Origin: CALMEC01 sp964628685
GTDB lineage: Bacteria > Actinomycetota > Thermoleophilia > Miltoncostaeales > Miltoncostaeaceae
Assembly: GCA_964628685.1 (NCBI GenBank)
Contig: CAZVNM010000004.1
Coordinates: 1-64,000 of the forward strand
DNA length: 64,000 nucleotides
Reading direction: 5' to 3'
Each line of letters starts with the position of its first letter. Position 1 is the first letter of the stretch. This document shows, one piece after another, positions 20,112 to 27,563 of this stretch. The notes beneath the pieces were generated by a model, which saw only the letters and a program-made list of their open reading frames with translations, had not been told where the DNA came from and searched no databases. The position numbers and the translations under genes were made by a program.

Positions 20112-21403
20112 GCGCGCACCATCCTTCCGCGGTTCTCACGGGCGGCGGCATCGGCGGCGCGCCGGATGGCGAGGCCCGTCCGGTCGAGGAGCTCCTCGCA
20201 GAGCGGCGCGTTCATGAGGATGCCGGGCTTGTACTGCAGCACGCGCGGGTCGAGGGTCGAGAAGATGGCCCAGACGCCCAGGTCGTACAGGGCGCGCATC
20301 ACGTGCTTGGCGCCCTCCGGGTGGTCGAACTCGAGCCCGCAGACCACTCCGTTCTGCCGGATGCCAACGAACCAGTCGGGGCAGTCGGCCTGGATCTCGG
20401 CGAGGCCGGCCCCGATCATGTCCGCGATGTAGTGGACCATCGACCGGACCTCCGGCCGGGTCGTGATCTCGAAGGTCTTGAGGGCCGCGATGCAGCCCAG
20501 CTCGGCGCCGCCGAACGTCGAGATGTGGCCGAAGCCGTCCTCCTTCAACCACGCCCCCGCCGCGTCGGACAGGAGCACGGCGGTGATCGGGTAGATCCCG
20601 CCGGAGATGCCCTTGCCGGTGACGAGGATGTCCGGCTCGATCCCGTGCTTGGTGACGCCCCACAGCTCGCCGGTGCGCATGAGGCCGGTCTGGACCTCGT
20701 CGGCGATGTAGAGGGCCCCGTGGCGCTCGCAGAGGGCCTTGACCCCCTCCAGATACCCGAGGTCCGGCAGCGGGAAGCCGTAGGTCGCCGGGATCGTCTC
20801 CATGATCACGGCGGCGCAGTCATCACCCGCGAGCGCCCGCTCCATGGCGTCCAGATCGTTGAACGGGACGTGCGGGAAGTCGTCGGGATTGTCGGAGAGG
20901 AACATCTTGCTGAAGCGGTCGTCGCCGGTCCCGACCGCGAGGCCGGTGTGGCCGTGGTAGGCCTTCTGGATCGAGACGATCCGGCGACGCTTGGTCGCGT
21001 GGCGGGCGCTCTTGAGCGCGATGTCGATGGCCTCGCCCCCGCCGGACGCGTAGGCCACGCGCGTGAGGGAGGCCGGTGCGGTCTCGACCAGACGTTCGGC
21101 GAGGGCGGTCCGTGCGAGTGACGGGAAGTGGTGGTTGCCGATGTCGAACCGCTCCATGGCGGCGGTGAGCGCGGCGATGACCTCGGGGTTTCGGTGGCCC
21201 ACGTTGTAGGTGCCGCCGTTCAGGTGGACGTCGATCAGCCGCTTGCCGGTCATGTCCCACAGGAAGTAGCCGTCGCGGCGGTCGATCACGAGCGGGATCC
21301 CCGCGTCGGACCAGAACTCGGTCTTGTCCGGGTTCCAGTAGCGCGCGGCCTTGTCGAGGACCTCACCCTTGTCCTCGAAGCTGAAGAGGTCGTAGTCGTA
21401 CAT
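20108..21403 (-). CDS. class III aminotransferase-fold enzyme, probable aminopropanol-phosphate phospho-lyase
   Basis: First gene of the BMC operon (431 aa), PLP-dependent fold-type I. The cofactor lysine is Lys264 in LVTGKGISGGIYP; Asp235 in LYIADEVQTG binds the pyridine nitrogen; the phosphate loop is ASGGGEAIDIAL (119-130); AYHGHTGLAVGTG follows. In RMM/AAU-type microcompartments the homologue eliminates phosphate and ammonia from 1-amino-2-propanol phosphate to give propionaldehyde, rather than acting as a true transaminase. This role is inferred from the adjacent kinase and dehydrogenase. GGGGAGG lies six bases before the ATG. Confidence 0.87.
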   Translation of the reverse strand: MYDYDLFSFEDKGEVLDKAARYWNPDKTEFWSDAGIPLVIDRRDGYFLWDMTGKRLIDVHLNGGTYNVGHRNPEVIAALTAAMERFDIGNHHFPSLARTALAERLVETAPASLTRVAYASGGGEAIDIALKSARHATKRRRIVSIQKAYHGHTGLAVGTGDDRFSKMFLSDNPDDFPHVPFNDLDAMERALAGDDCAAVIMETIPATYGFPLPDLGYLEGVKALCERHGALYIADEVQTGLMRTGELWGVTKHGIEPDILVTGKGISGGIYPITAVLLSDAAGAWLKEDGFGHISTFGGAELGCIAALKTFEITTRPEVRSMVHYIADMIGAGLAEIQADCPDWFVGIRQNGVVCGLEFDHPEGAKHVMRALYDLGVWAIFSTLDPRVLQYKPGILMNAPLCEELLDRTGLAIRRAADAAARENRGRMVRA

Positions 21404-21419
21404 CGGTTGCCTCCCCGCG

Positions 21420-21516
21420 TGGTCAGACCCACCGTGCCGACAGCATCTTTGGTCAGACCATTTATGTCAAGGGTCTGACCATTTTTGCATGCCGATACGG
21501 TCTATTGGTCTGACCC
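21420..21516. promoter_or_regulatory. array of four TGGTCNGACC operator-like sites upstream of the BMC operon
   Basis: Four near-identical pseudo-palindromes with arms TGGTC / GACCA around one base: TGGTCAGACCC at 21420-21430, TGGTCAGACCA at 21450-21460 (perfect), GGGTCTGACCA at 21471-21481, and TGGTCTGACCC at 21506-21516. The pattern equals the TGGTCNGACCA type of operator known for GntR-superfamily regulators such as FadR, and is close to the TGGTCTAGACCA sites of HutC-type regulators. One site lies between the -35 and -10 boxes and one between the start of transcription and the first gene. The likely ligand-responsive binder is the GntR/UTRA protein at 13549-14349. Confidence 0.8.
21442..21470 (-). 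promoter_or_regulatory. promoter of the BMC operon
   Basis: On the minus strand a perfect -35 TTGACA (21470 to 21465) is followed after 17 bases by GATGCT (21447 to 21442), which keeps the A2 and T6 positions of the -10 box. The perfect operator at 21450-21460 fills the spacer. Transcription would start near 21435, about 32 bases before the first start codon. Confidence 0.65.
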
Positions 21517-21929
21517 CATTCCCCCGTCGCCGCCCGCCACCGGTGGCATTCGGGGGCGTTCAGGTGTCGGGCAACCCGTGCCCGGGGCGTCTCACGACGT
21601 GAGACAGCGCGGCGAGCTGCCGGTGCTGCGATGGCACCGGGACTCTGTCGGCATCGATGTCAACCGTGGCGATGCGGCCCCGCGGCCGTTGGGGGCGGGG
21701 CCGCAACCGGGCGTCCTCCGCCTCGTGTCACAGCGCGCCGCGGGTCGTCGCGATGACCGTCACAGGTGCCACCGGTGGCACGGCGGCGATCGACGCGCCA
21801 CCGACCGGTCGGTCACCTTGCGCGGCTCACACGCCGCGATGGCAGCTGCGTCGCACGCACACGCGGCCGCGCGGCCACGCGTGGGTCCTCCCCACGCCGA
21901 TCACCGGCGGACCACCGTGACCGGCCGAT
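21517..21929. other. non-coding stretch with a 16-bp perfect palindrome
   Basis: No credible gene is seen between the operator array and the FMN reductase terminator; frames here encode only Arg/His/Pro-rich shadow sequence. At 21766-21781 lies the perfect palindrome GTGCCACCGGTGGCAC, and its core CCACCGGTGG recurs near 21538-21547. These could be a protein-binding site for a regulator not identified here. Confidence 0.4.
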
Positions 21930-21971
21930 GGGCTCGCGTGCGGCGGCGTCCTCCCCGCCGCACGCGAGCCC
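21930..21971 (-). terminator. 17-bp stem terminator after the FMN reductase gene
   Basis: Perfect 17-bp inverted repeat (arms at 21930-21946 and 21955-21971, beginning GGGCTCGCGTG) with an eight-base loop. It starts 16 bases after the stop codon of the minus-strand reductase. No U tract is present on either side. Confidence 0.8.
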
Positions 21972-21987
21972 GGTCCCACTCGAGGCG

Positions 21988-22536
21988 TCAGGCGGACAGG
22001 CGCCCGGTCGCGGCCTCGATCTCGCCGAAGAGGGTGTTCAGCTCGTCGGTGCGACGCTCGATCGGCGCGAAGCCCGACTCGCCGAAGTCGGTGAACAGCG
22101 AGAGCGCCAGCTGGGCACGCACGTCCACCATCGAGAAGTTGCCGATGATCTGACGCCACTGCTCGACCGACCGCACCCCGCCATCCGCGCCGTAGCCCAC
22201 GAACGCAATGGCCTTGCCGACCCACTCGGGGCCCAGGCTGTCGACCGCGTTCTTGAGGCCACCGGGGACACCGTGGTTGTACTCGGGCGTGACGAAGATG
22301 AACGCATCGCAGCCGTCGATCGCGTCGCTCCACGCCGTCACGGCGTCCGACTCGTACTTCTTGCCGGCAAGCATCGGGTTGGTGGCGGAGGTGAACACCG
22401 GCACGTCGAACGACTTCAGGTCGATCAGCTGGTAGTCGACGCCCTCGCGGCTCGACGCGCGTTCGTGGACCCAGCGTGCGACGGCCTCGCCGTTTCGCCC
22501 TTCGCGGACCGATCCGATGATGATGCCGATCTTCAT
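21988..22536 (-). CDS. NADPH-dependent FMN reductase-like flavodoxin-fold protein
   Basis: Protein of 182 aa in the NADPH-dependent FMN reductase / azoreductase-like family. The FMN phosphate-binding loop is IIGSVREGRNGEAVARWV (6-23); FVTPEYNHGVPGGLKNAVDSL (about 76-96) is the classic flavin isoalloxazine-binding segment. I chose the ATG of MKIGIII because AGGAG is then eight bases away; the ATG two codons earlier is only three bases from it. Monocistronic, with its own terminator. Confidence 0.9.
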   Translation of the reverse strand: MKIGIIIGSVREGRNGEAVARWVHERASSREGVDYQLIDLKSFDVPVFTSATNPMLAGKKYESDAVTAWSDAIDGCDAFIFVTPEYNHGVPGGLKNAVDSLGPEWVGKAIAFVGYGADGGVRSVEQWRQIIGNFSMVDVRAQLALSLFTDFGESGFAPIERRTDELNTLFGEIEAATGRLSA

Positions 22537-22777
22537 GTGCATGCGCTCCTTGCGGTGGTGGCGGCCGGCGGGACCGGCCATGGACGTGCAGATTACCTCA
22601 CCGACGCGAGTCAATCAGATGCCGTGCGGACGGCGTCCGTCGGTCGTCCGATGTCCTTCCCCGACCGGGCGGTGCGCAACCGTGGGGGGCGCCGCGGAAC
22701 CCTCGCGCCCGGGACATGGCACCGGCCGGCCGCGATCACGCTACCCTTGCCCAGGTATCCCATTCAGGAGGACGCAC

Positions 22778-23056
22778 GTGGACGAGGGTGGCTTCCCCTT
22801 CGGCGGCATGTTCGGCGACCCGGACGACCTGCAGCGCGGGCTGCGGGACATGATGGAGCAGATGCAGGGCGCCCAGAAGGTCGCCTGGGCCGACAACGCC
22901 ATCAACCTCGCGGTGCAGATGACCGTGGCCTGCATCCAGCGCCTGGATCTGGCCGGACAGCCCGAGGAGCAGGCGACGCAGGTGCGCGACGCGATCCGGG
23001 TGCTCTTCCCCGAGGCCGTCATGCTGGTGCGCGAGGCGCGTGAGGGTCTGACCTGA
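22778..23056 (+). CDS. small helical protein of unknown function
   Basis: A 92-aa protein with a GTG start six bases after AGGAGG, which makes the gene convincing. The N-terminus is Gly/Phe-rich (GGFPFGGMFGDPDD), followed by two or three amphipathic helices (LQRGLRDMMEQMQG, AINLAVQMTVACIQRLDL, QVRDAIRVLFPEAVMLVREA). No family is recognised. Helical character and small size suggest a protein-protein interaction role, but neighbours give no lead. Confidence 0.65.
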   Translation: MDEGGFPFGGMFGDPDDLQRGLRDMMEQMQGAQKVAWADNAINLAVQMTVACIQRLDLAGQPEEQATQVRDAIRVLFPEAVMLVREAREGLT

Positions 23057-23172
23057 TCGTCGGCGCCCTTGCGGGGCGTCACGGTTGTGATTCGGTGAGG
23101 TGACTTGTCGCGCGGGTGTCCCCGGCGTAGGGTGGCCGAACACACGTTCGATCCACACCCGGGAGCATCAGC

Positions 23173-23538
23173 ATGAGCCTCATCACCAAGCTCGACTTCG
23201 TGTCGGTCCCCTCCACCGACTCCGCGCGCAGCATCGCGTTCTACACCGAGACCCTCGGACTGCGGAAGGACGACGTGGCGGACTTCGAGTTCTGGGTGGG
23301 CGACACGTGCTGCGTCATCTACGAGCCCACCAAGATCGGCATGGAGTTCGCACCGCAGACCACCGCCCACCTGGCGCTGCGCGTCGACGACGTGGACGCG
23401 GCGCGGGCCGAGCTGGAGGGCCGTGGCGTGACGTTCTTCGGCGAGGTCATCGACACCACCGTCTGTCGCATGACGATGTTCGCCGATCCGGATGGCAACG
23501 CCCTCATGCTCCACAACCGCTACGCGCCGCGCAGCTGA
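23173..23538 (+). CDS. VOC-superfamily protein (glyoxalase/dioxygenase-like)
   Basis: Single vicinal-oxygen-chelate domain protein (121 aa). It begins ITKLDFVSVPSTDSARSIAFYTETLGL, the usual first beta-alpha-beta module; the second starts at HLALRVDDVDAARAELEGRGV and ends MTMFADPDGNALMLHNRY. A metal site could involve His74, Glu and the terminal residues, not resolved here. GGGAG lies eight bases before the ATG. Its stop codon directly abuts the stop of the convergent membrane protein gene with no gap. Confidence 0.88.
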   Translation: MSLITKLDFVSVPSTDSARSIAFYTETLGLRKDDVADFEFWVGDTCCVIYEPTKIGMEFAPQTTAHLALRVDDVDAARAELEGRGVTFFGEVIDTTVCRMTMFADPDGNALMLHNRYAPRS

Positions 23539-24909
23539 TCAGGCCGACAGCAGCAGGGTGAGTCCGGTGACGGTGAGCCCGATCATCAGCACCAGCATCG
23601 GCAGCTGCGACCGCGCGGCCCGCCGTGCGCCGAAGTCGCGCACGGCGCGGTCGTGCGCCAGGAACACGGCGGCCGCGTGTCCGACGACGATGGCCACCAC
23701 CTGGACGACCGCGATCGCTCCCGTCGAGAGCACCGAGTAGTCGATGGTGTGGTCGGCCGTGCCGAACAGGTTCCAGCCACGTCCGAGCGGGTCGGACAGC
23801 AGCCGGATCGCTCCCTGACCGTCGAACACCAGCAGTGAGAAGTAGTGGGCCACCGAGTACGCGAGCGCGATTGGGACGAGCGTCGCCGCGTAGCGGTCGG
23901 CGATGCGGCCCGCATCCCCCTGCCCCATGCGAGCGGTGAGGCGCGCCACCAGCACGTAGAGCCCCCCGATCACGCCGATGGTCACCAGCAGGCCGACCGT
24001 GTTGACGAGCGACCGGGTCCACGGCGACAGGTCGATCACCATGTCGTCGTAGCGCGAGCTGCGTGAGACGCCGTCGAAGGTCGTCCCACCCAGCACGCAG
24101 AGCACCACCGCCGACAGGCCGCGCCGGGGCGCCACGGCGCCGAGGCCGCTGAACGGCATCCGCAGGCGGAGCGTCCCGTCCGGGTCGCGTCCCAACGGTG
24201 AGATCGCCGCGACCAGGCGAAAGAGCACGGTGAACCCCTCCCCGGTCTGAAGCCACGCGCGCCCCCAGCGTGCGGCGCACGCCAGCATCACGATGCAGTA
24301 GAGCGAGAGCCACACCGCCACCACGCGCGGTGCGGAGGGATCGGGGTGTGCAAGCTCCAGCCACTGGAAGACCAGGAGCCCCGCGGCCGCCGGCCAGTGC
24401 GACCACGCCAGGCTGCGGTCGTCGGCCGGCGGTTCGGGTGCGGTTCCGATGCGACCACCGGCGAACATCGCGATCGTGTCGAGCGGGTTCAGCATGCGCC
24501 ACACGTCACCCAGCACGGCACCCAGCCACAGGACCCCCACCCAGAAGACCACGTAGAGCATCACCGGCGCCAGGTTGGCCCCGGGGTCGGATGCGCCGGC
24601 CCACGCGGCCAGGAGCGTGACGCCCAGGGCCAGAAGGCCGATGGTGCGCACGAACGGCGAGATCATCGTGCGCACGGTGGTCGTCCAGCGACCGAGCGCC
24701 CGACCCGAAGGGGTCGACTCGTCGGTCTCCTCCTTCCAGCTGAACGACGCGATCAGGAACGAGAGCACCACGGCGAGCGCCGCTGCGTAGACGAAGAAGG
24801 ACTTCGGCAGCGGCAGATCGCCGCGCGAGGCGAGTCCGTGCGCCGCGGCGGGAACGCTGGCGACGATGAAGACCAGCGCGGCGAGCGCCGCGACCGCTCC
24901 TCGCCTCAT
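23539..24909 (-). CDS. polytopic membrane protein
   Basis: Integral membrane protein of 456 aa with about eleven hydrophobic segments, starting with a signal-like N-terminus ending AAAHGLASRGDLPLP. Recognisable stretches are VLWLGAVLGDVWRMLNPLDT and VAHYFSLLVFDGQGAIRLLSDPLGRGWNLFGTAD. Actinobacterial homologues are sometimes annotated as 'fenitrothion hydrolase', a name I would not trust as function. It follows the lipoprotein gene with an ATGA overlap, so the two probably act together at the membrane. Several conserved His residues (HG, HW, HYF, HTID) could bind metal; copper handling is one possibility. Confidence 0.7.
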   Translation of the reverse strand: MRRGAVAALAALVFIVASVPAAAHGLASRGDLPLPKSFFVYAAALAVVLSFLIASFSWKEETDESTPSGRALGRWTTTVRTMISPFVRTIGLLALGVTLLAAWAGASDPGANLAPVMLYVVFWVGVLWLGAVLGDVWRMLNPLDTIAMFAGGRIGTAPEPPADDRSLAWSHWPAAAGLLVFQWLELAHPDPSAPRVVAVWLSLYCIVMLACAARWGRAWLQTGEGFTVLFRLVAAISPLGRDPDGTLRLRMPFSGLGAVAPRRGLSAVVLCVLGGTTFDGVSRSSRYDDMVIDLSPWTRSLVNTVGLLVTIGVIGGLYVLVARLTARMGQGDAGRIADRYAATLVPIALAYSVAHYFSLLVFDGQGAIRLLSDPLGRGWNLFGTADHTIDYSVLSTGAIAVVQVVAIVVGHAAAVFLAHDRAVRDFGARRAARSQLPMLVLMIGLTVTGLTLLLSA

Positions 24910-25364
24910 CGCACCGTCAGGAGAAGGACGCGCATGCCCGTGTCGTGCATCTCCGCCTCGAAGCGGCCCGGCACGTCGGCGACGAAGCGCAGCCGCGCGG
25001 TGCCACCCGCGGCCACCTTCACCGTCCGGTCGTACCCGTGCAGGTGGAGCTCGTCGGCCACGTCCGACCGGAGGGTGATGACGACCGGCTCACCCAGCTT
25101 CACGGTGGGCTTCGTGTCACCGCTCGCCTTCCCGCCCGCCACCGTCACCGTCACGGTCTGTTCCGCCGGCGTGGTCTCGGCCGGGGCGGTCTGGACGGCG
25201 GTCGTATCGGTCGCCGAGGCGGTCGTGTCGGTGGGCGCGGCCTCGGTCAGGGTCTGGACCGGGGTCGTCGACGCGTCGTCGCCGCCGCACCCGGCGACGG
25301 CCAACGTCGCAACGGCCGCCAGCGTGGAGATCAGGATGGGGAGGCGAGATTGCATGCGTGCCAT
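24906..25364 (-). CDS. lipoprotein with cupredoxin-like domain
   Basis: Exported lipoprotein of 152 aa. The N-terminus has a hydrophobic segment and the lipobox LAVAGC, then GGDD and a Thr/Ala-rich linker to about residue 65. The C-terminal 80 residues (VKLGEPVVITLRSDVADELHLHGYDRTVKV, RFVADVPGRFEAEMHDTGMRVLLLTVR) have the beta-strand pattern of a cupredoxin. His in LHLHGYD and EMHDTG could be ligands, but the usual Cys ligand is absent, so any copper site would be atypical. The start has no clear ribosome binding site; an ATG three codons downstream is possible. Confidence 0.75.
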   Translation of the reverse strand: MARMQSRLPILISTLAAVATLAVAGCGGDDASTTPVQTLTEAAPTDTTASATDTTAVQTAPAETTPAEQTVTVTVAGGKASGDTKPTVKLGEPVVITLRSDVADELHLHGYDRTVKVAAGGTARLRFVADVPGRFEAEMHDTGMRVLLLTVR

Positions 25365-25497
25365 CGTCGCATGCCCCCGACCCGCAAGCCCGGGGCGGAT
25401 GTCCCCCACCAACCTGTGGTGGCGGGCCGTCCTCGCGGCGACGCGGGACGCGGACGGCGGGCACCGGGGTTGCCGATGCCCGCGTCCGACGCCCGTG

Positions 25498-26094
25498 TCA
25501 GAGGGCCGTGGTGACCGGCCCCTCCCGCTCACGATCGGACTCGTAGCGGTCGATGTCGGCCACGTTGGAGAGGGTGATGCCGATGTCGTCCAGCCCGTTC
25601 AGCAGGCGATGGCGCACCGACTCGTCGATTTGGAAGGCGTGCTCGGTGCCGTCCGGCGCGACCACGACCTGACGCTCCAGGTCCACCGTGGCCTGGGTGC
25701 CGGGGTTGGCCATCGCGGCGTCGATGAGCGACCGCACGACGGCCTCGTCCAGCACCACCGGCAGCACGCCGATCTTGGTGCAGTTGGACCGGAAGATGTC
25801 GGCGAACGACGGGGCGATGATGGCCCGGTAGCCGAAGTCCTCGAGGGCCCAGGGGGCGTGCTCGCGCGACGACCCGCAGCCGAAGTTGCGGCCGGTCACC
25901 AGGATCGGCGCGTCGCGGTAGGCGGGCTCCTCCAGCAGGAAGCCGTCGGTGCCGCGCCAGTCGCAGAAGAGGAACTCGCCGAAGCCGGTCCGCTCGATCC
26001 GCTTGAGGAACTGCTTGGGGATGATCTGGTCGGTGTCGACGTCCGCCCGGTCGAGCGGTGCCATCGCACCCGTCACCGTCGTGAACGCGTTCAT
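25498..26094 (-). CDS. leuD: 3-isopropylmalate dehydratase small subunit
   Basis: Small (swivelling) subunit of isopropylmalate isomerase (198 aa), pairing with LeuC. Diagnostic segments are DTDQIIPKQFLKRI (near residue 21), VTGRNFGCGSSREHAPWAL, APSFADIFRSNCTKIG and the C-terminal HRLLNGLDDIGITL. The ATG overlaps the leuC stop by four bases (ATGA). In actinobacteria the same complex can also serve the citramalate pathway opened by CimA. Confidence 0.97.
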   Translation of the reverse strand: MNAFTTVTGAMAPLDRADVDTDQIIPKQFLKRIERTGFGEFLFCDWRGTDGFLLEEPAYRDAPILVTGRNFGCGSSREHAPWALEDFGYRAIIAPSFADIFRSNCTKIGVLPVVLDEAVVRSLIDAAMANPGTQATVDLERQVVVAPDGTEHAFQIDESVRHRLLNGLDDIGITLSNVADIDRYESDREREGPVTTAL

Positions 26095-27503
26095 GCCCCC
26101 ACCCCCGCCAGCTCGACGTCCATCGACCGCACGTCGACCAGGTGACCCGTGATCGCCGCGGCGGCCGCCATCTGCGGGCTCACCAGGTGGGTGCGCCCGT
26201 CCTTGCCCTGCCGTCCCTCGAAGTTGCGGTTGCTGGTCGACGCGCAGCGCTCCTGCGGCGACAGGATGTCCGGGTTCATGCCCAGGCACATCGAGCAGCC
26301 GGCGTCGCGCCAGTCGAATCCGGCGGCGCGGAAGATCTGGTCCAGGCCCTCCTTCTCGGCCTGCGCCTTCACCTGCATCGAACCGGGCACCACCATGGCG
26401 CGCACCGAACCGGCGACCTTCCTGCCCTCCACCACCTTGGCGGCGGCACGCAGGTCCTCGATGCGTCCGTTGGTGCACGAGCCCAGGAAGACTGTGTCGA
26501 TGGCGATGTCCTCCATCGCCTCACCGCCCTCGAGGCCCATGTACTCGAGCGCACGGCGCGCGCTCTCCGGGTCGGACCACTCGTCGGGCGTCGGCACGCG
26601 GCCGTTGATCGGCACGACCATCTCGGGTGTGGTGCCCCAGGTCACCTGCGGCGCCAGGCTGGCGGCGTCGATGTGCACCTCGGTGTCGAACGCGGCGCCC
26701 TCGTCGGTGGGGAGCTCGCGCCACCGCTCGACCGCCGCGGCGAAGTCCTTCGGCGCCGCGGTGCGACCCTCGATGTAGGCGAAGGTCGTGTCATCGGGGG
26801 CGATCATGCCGGCGCGGCCGCCGCCCTCGATGGTCATGTTGCAGACGGTCATGCGCCCCTCCATGGAGAGGGCGCGGATGGCGTCACCGGCGTACTCGAT
26901 CACGTGACCGACCCCGCCGGCCACGCCGATGTGGCCGATGGTGCCGAGGATGAGGTCCTTGGCGACGACGCCCAGGCCGGGCATGCCGTCGATGGTCACG
27001 CGCATGGTCTTGGGCTTCGGCTGCGAGAGCGTCTGGGTGGCGAGCACGTGCTCCACCTCACTGGTGCCGATGCCGAAGGCGAGCGCACCGAACGCGCCGT
27101 GCGTGGCCGTGTGGCTGTCGCCGCACACGATGGTCATGCCGGGCTGCGTGAGTCCCAGCTCCGGACCGATCACGTGCACGATCCCCTGCCGCGGGCTGCG
27201 GATGGAGTAGAGCGGCACGCCGAACTCGGCGCAGTTCTTCTCGAGGGTCTCCACCTGCTGACGCGAGAGCGGGTCCTCGATGGGCCGGTCGCGGCCGATC
27301 GTCGGCACGTTGTGGTCGACCGTGGCGAGCGTGCGGTCGGGACGACGGACCGTCCGTCCCGCCAGGCGCAGTCCCTCGAACGCCTGCGGCGACGTGACCT
27401 CGTGCACCAGGTGCAGGTCGATGTAGATGACCGGGGGGCCCTCGGCGTCCCCGGCACGGACCAGGTGTGCGTCCCACACCTTCTCGAACAGCGTCTTCGG
27501 CAT
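26091..27503 (-). CDS. leuC: 3-isopropylmalate dehydratase large subunit
   Basis: Fe-S aconitase-family large subunit (470 aa). The three cluster cysteines lie in FLGSCTNGRIEDL and in AGCSMCLGMNPD near the C-terminus; CGDSHTATHGAFGALAFGIGTSEVEHVLATQTL and VDHNVPT are further signatures. It is divergently arranged with a LysR-type gene across only 60 bases, so the two promoters overlap and the LysR protein is a likely regulator of leuCD. Confidence 0.97.
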   Translation of the reverse strand: MPKTLFEKVWDAHLVRAGDAEGPPVIYIDLHLVHEVTSPQAFEGLRLAGRTVRRPDRTLATVDHNVPTIGRDRPIEDPLSRQQVETLEKNCAEFGVPLYSIRSPRQGIVHVIGPELGLTQPGMTIVCGDSHTATHGAFGALAFGIGTSEVEHVLATQTLSQPKPKTMRVTIDGMPGLGVVAKDLILGTIGHIGVAGGVGHVIEYAGDAIRALSMEGRMTVCNMTIEGGGRAGMIAPDDTTFAYIEGRTAAPKDFAAAVERWRELPTDEGAAFDTEVHIDAASLAPQVTWGTTPEMVVPINGRVPTPDEWSDPESARRALEYMGLEGGEAMEDIAIDTVFLGSCTNGRIEDLRAAAKVVEGRKVAGSVRAMVVPGSMQVKAQAEKEGLDQIFRAAGFDWRDAGCSMCLGMNPDILSPQERCASTSNRNFEGRQGKDGRTHLVSPQMAAAAAITGHLVDVRSMDVELAGVGA

Positions 27504-27563
27504 CAGCCTCTCCTCGGGTCGACATCGCCAAGGCTACGTCCATCCGGTGCACGCTGGCAAACT

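Noticed and set aside
21485..22153. Long plus-strand open frame between the BMC promoter and the FMN reductase
   Set aside because: The frame runs antisense through part of the reductase, is rich in Arg/His/Pro, lacks a ribosome binding site and contains the reductase terminator stem.
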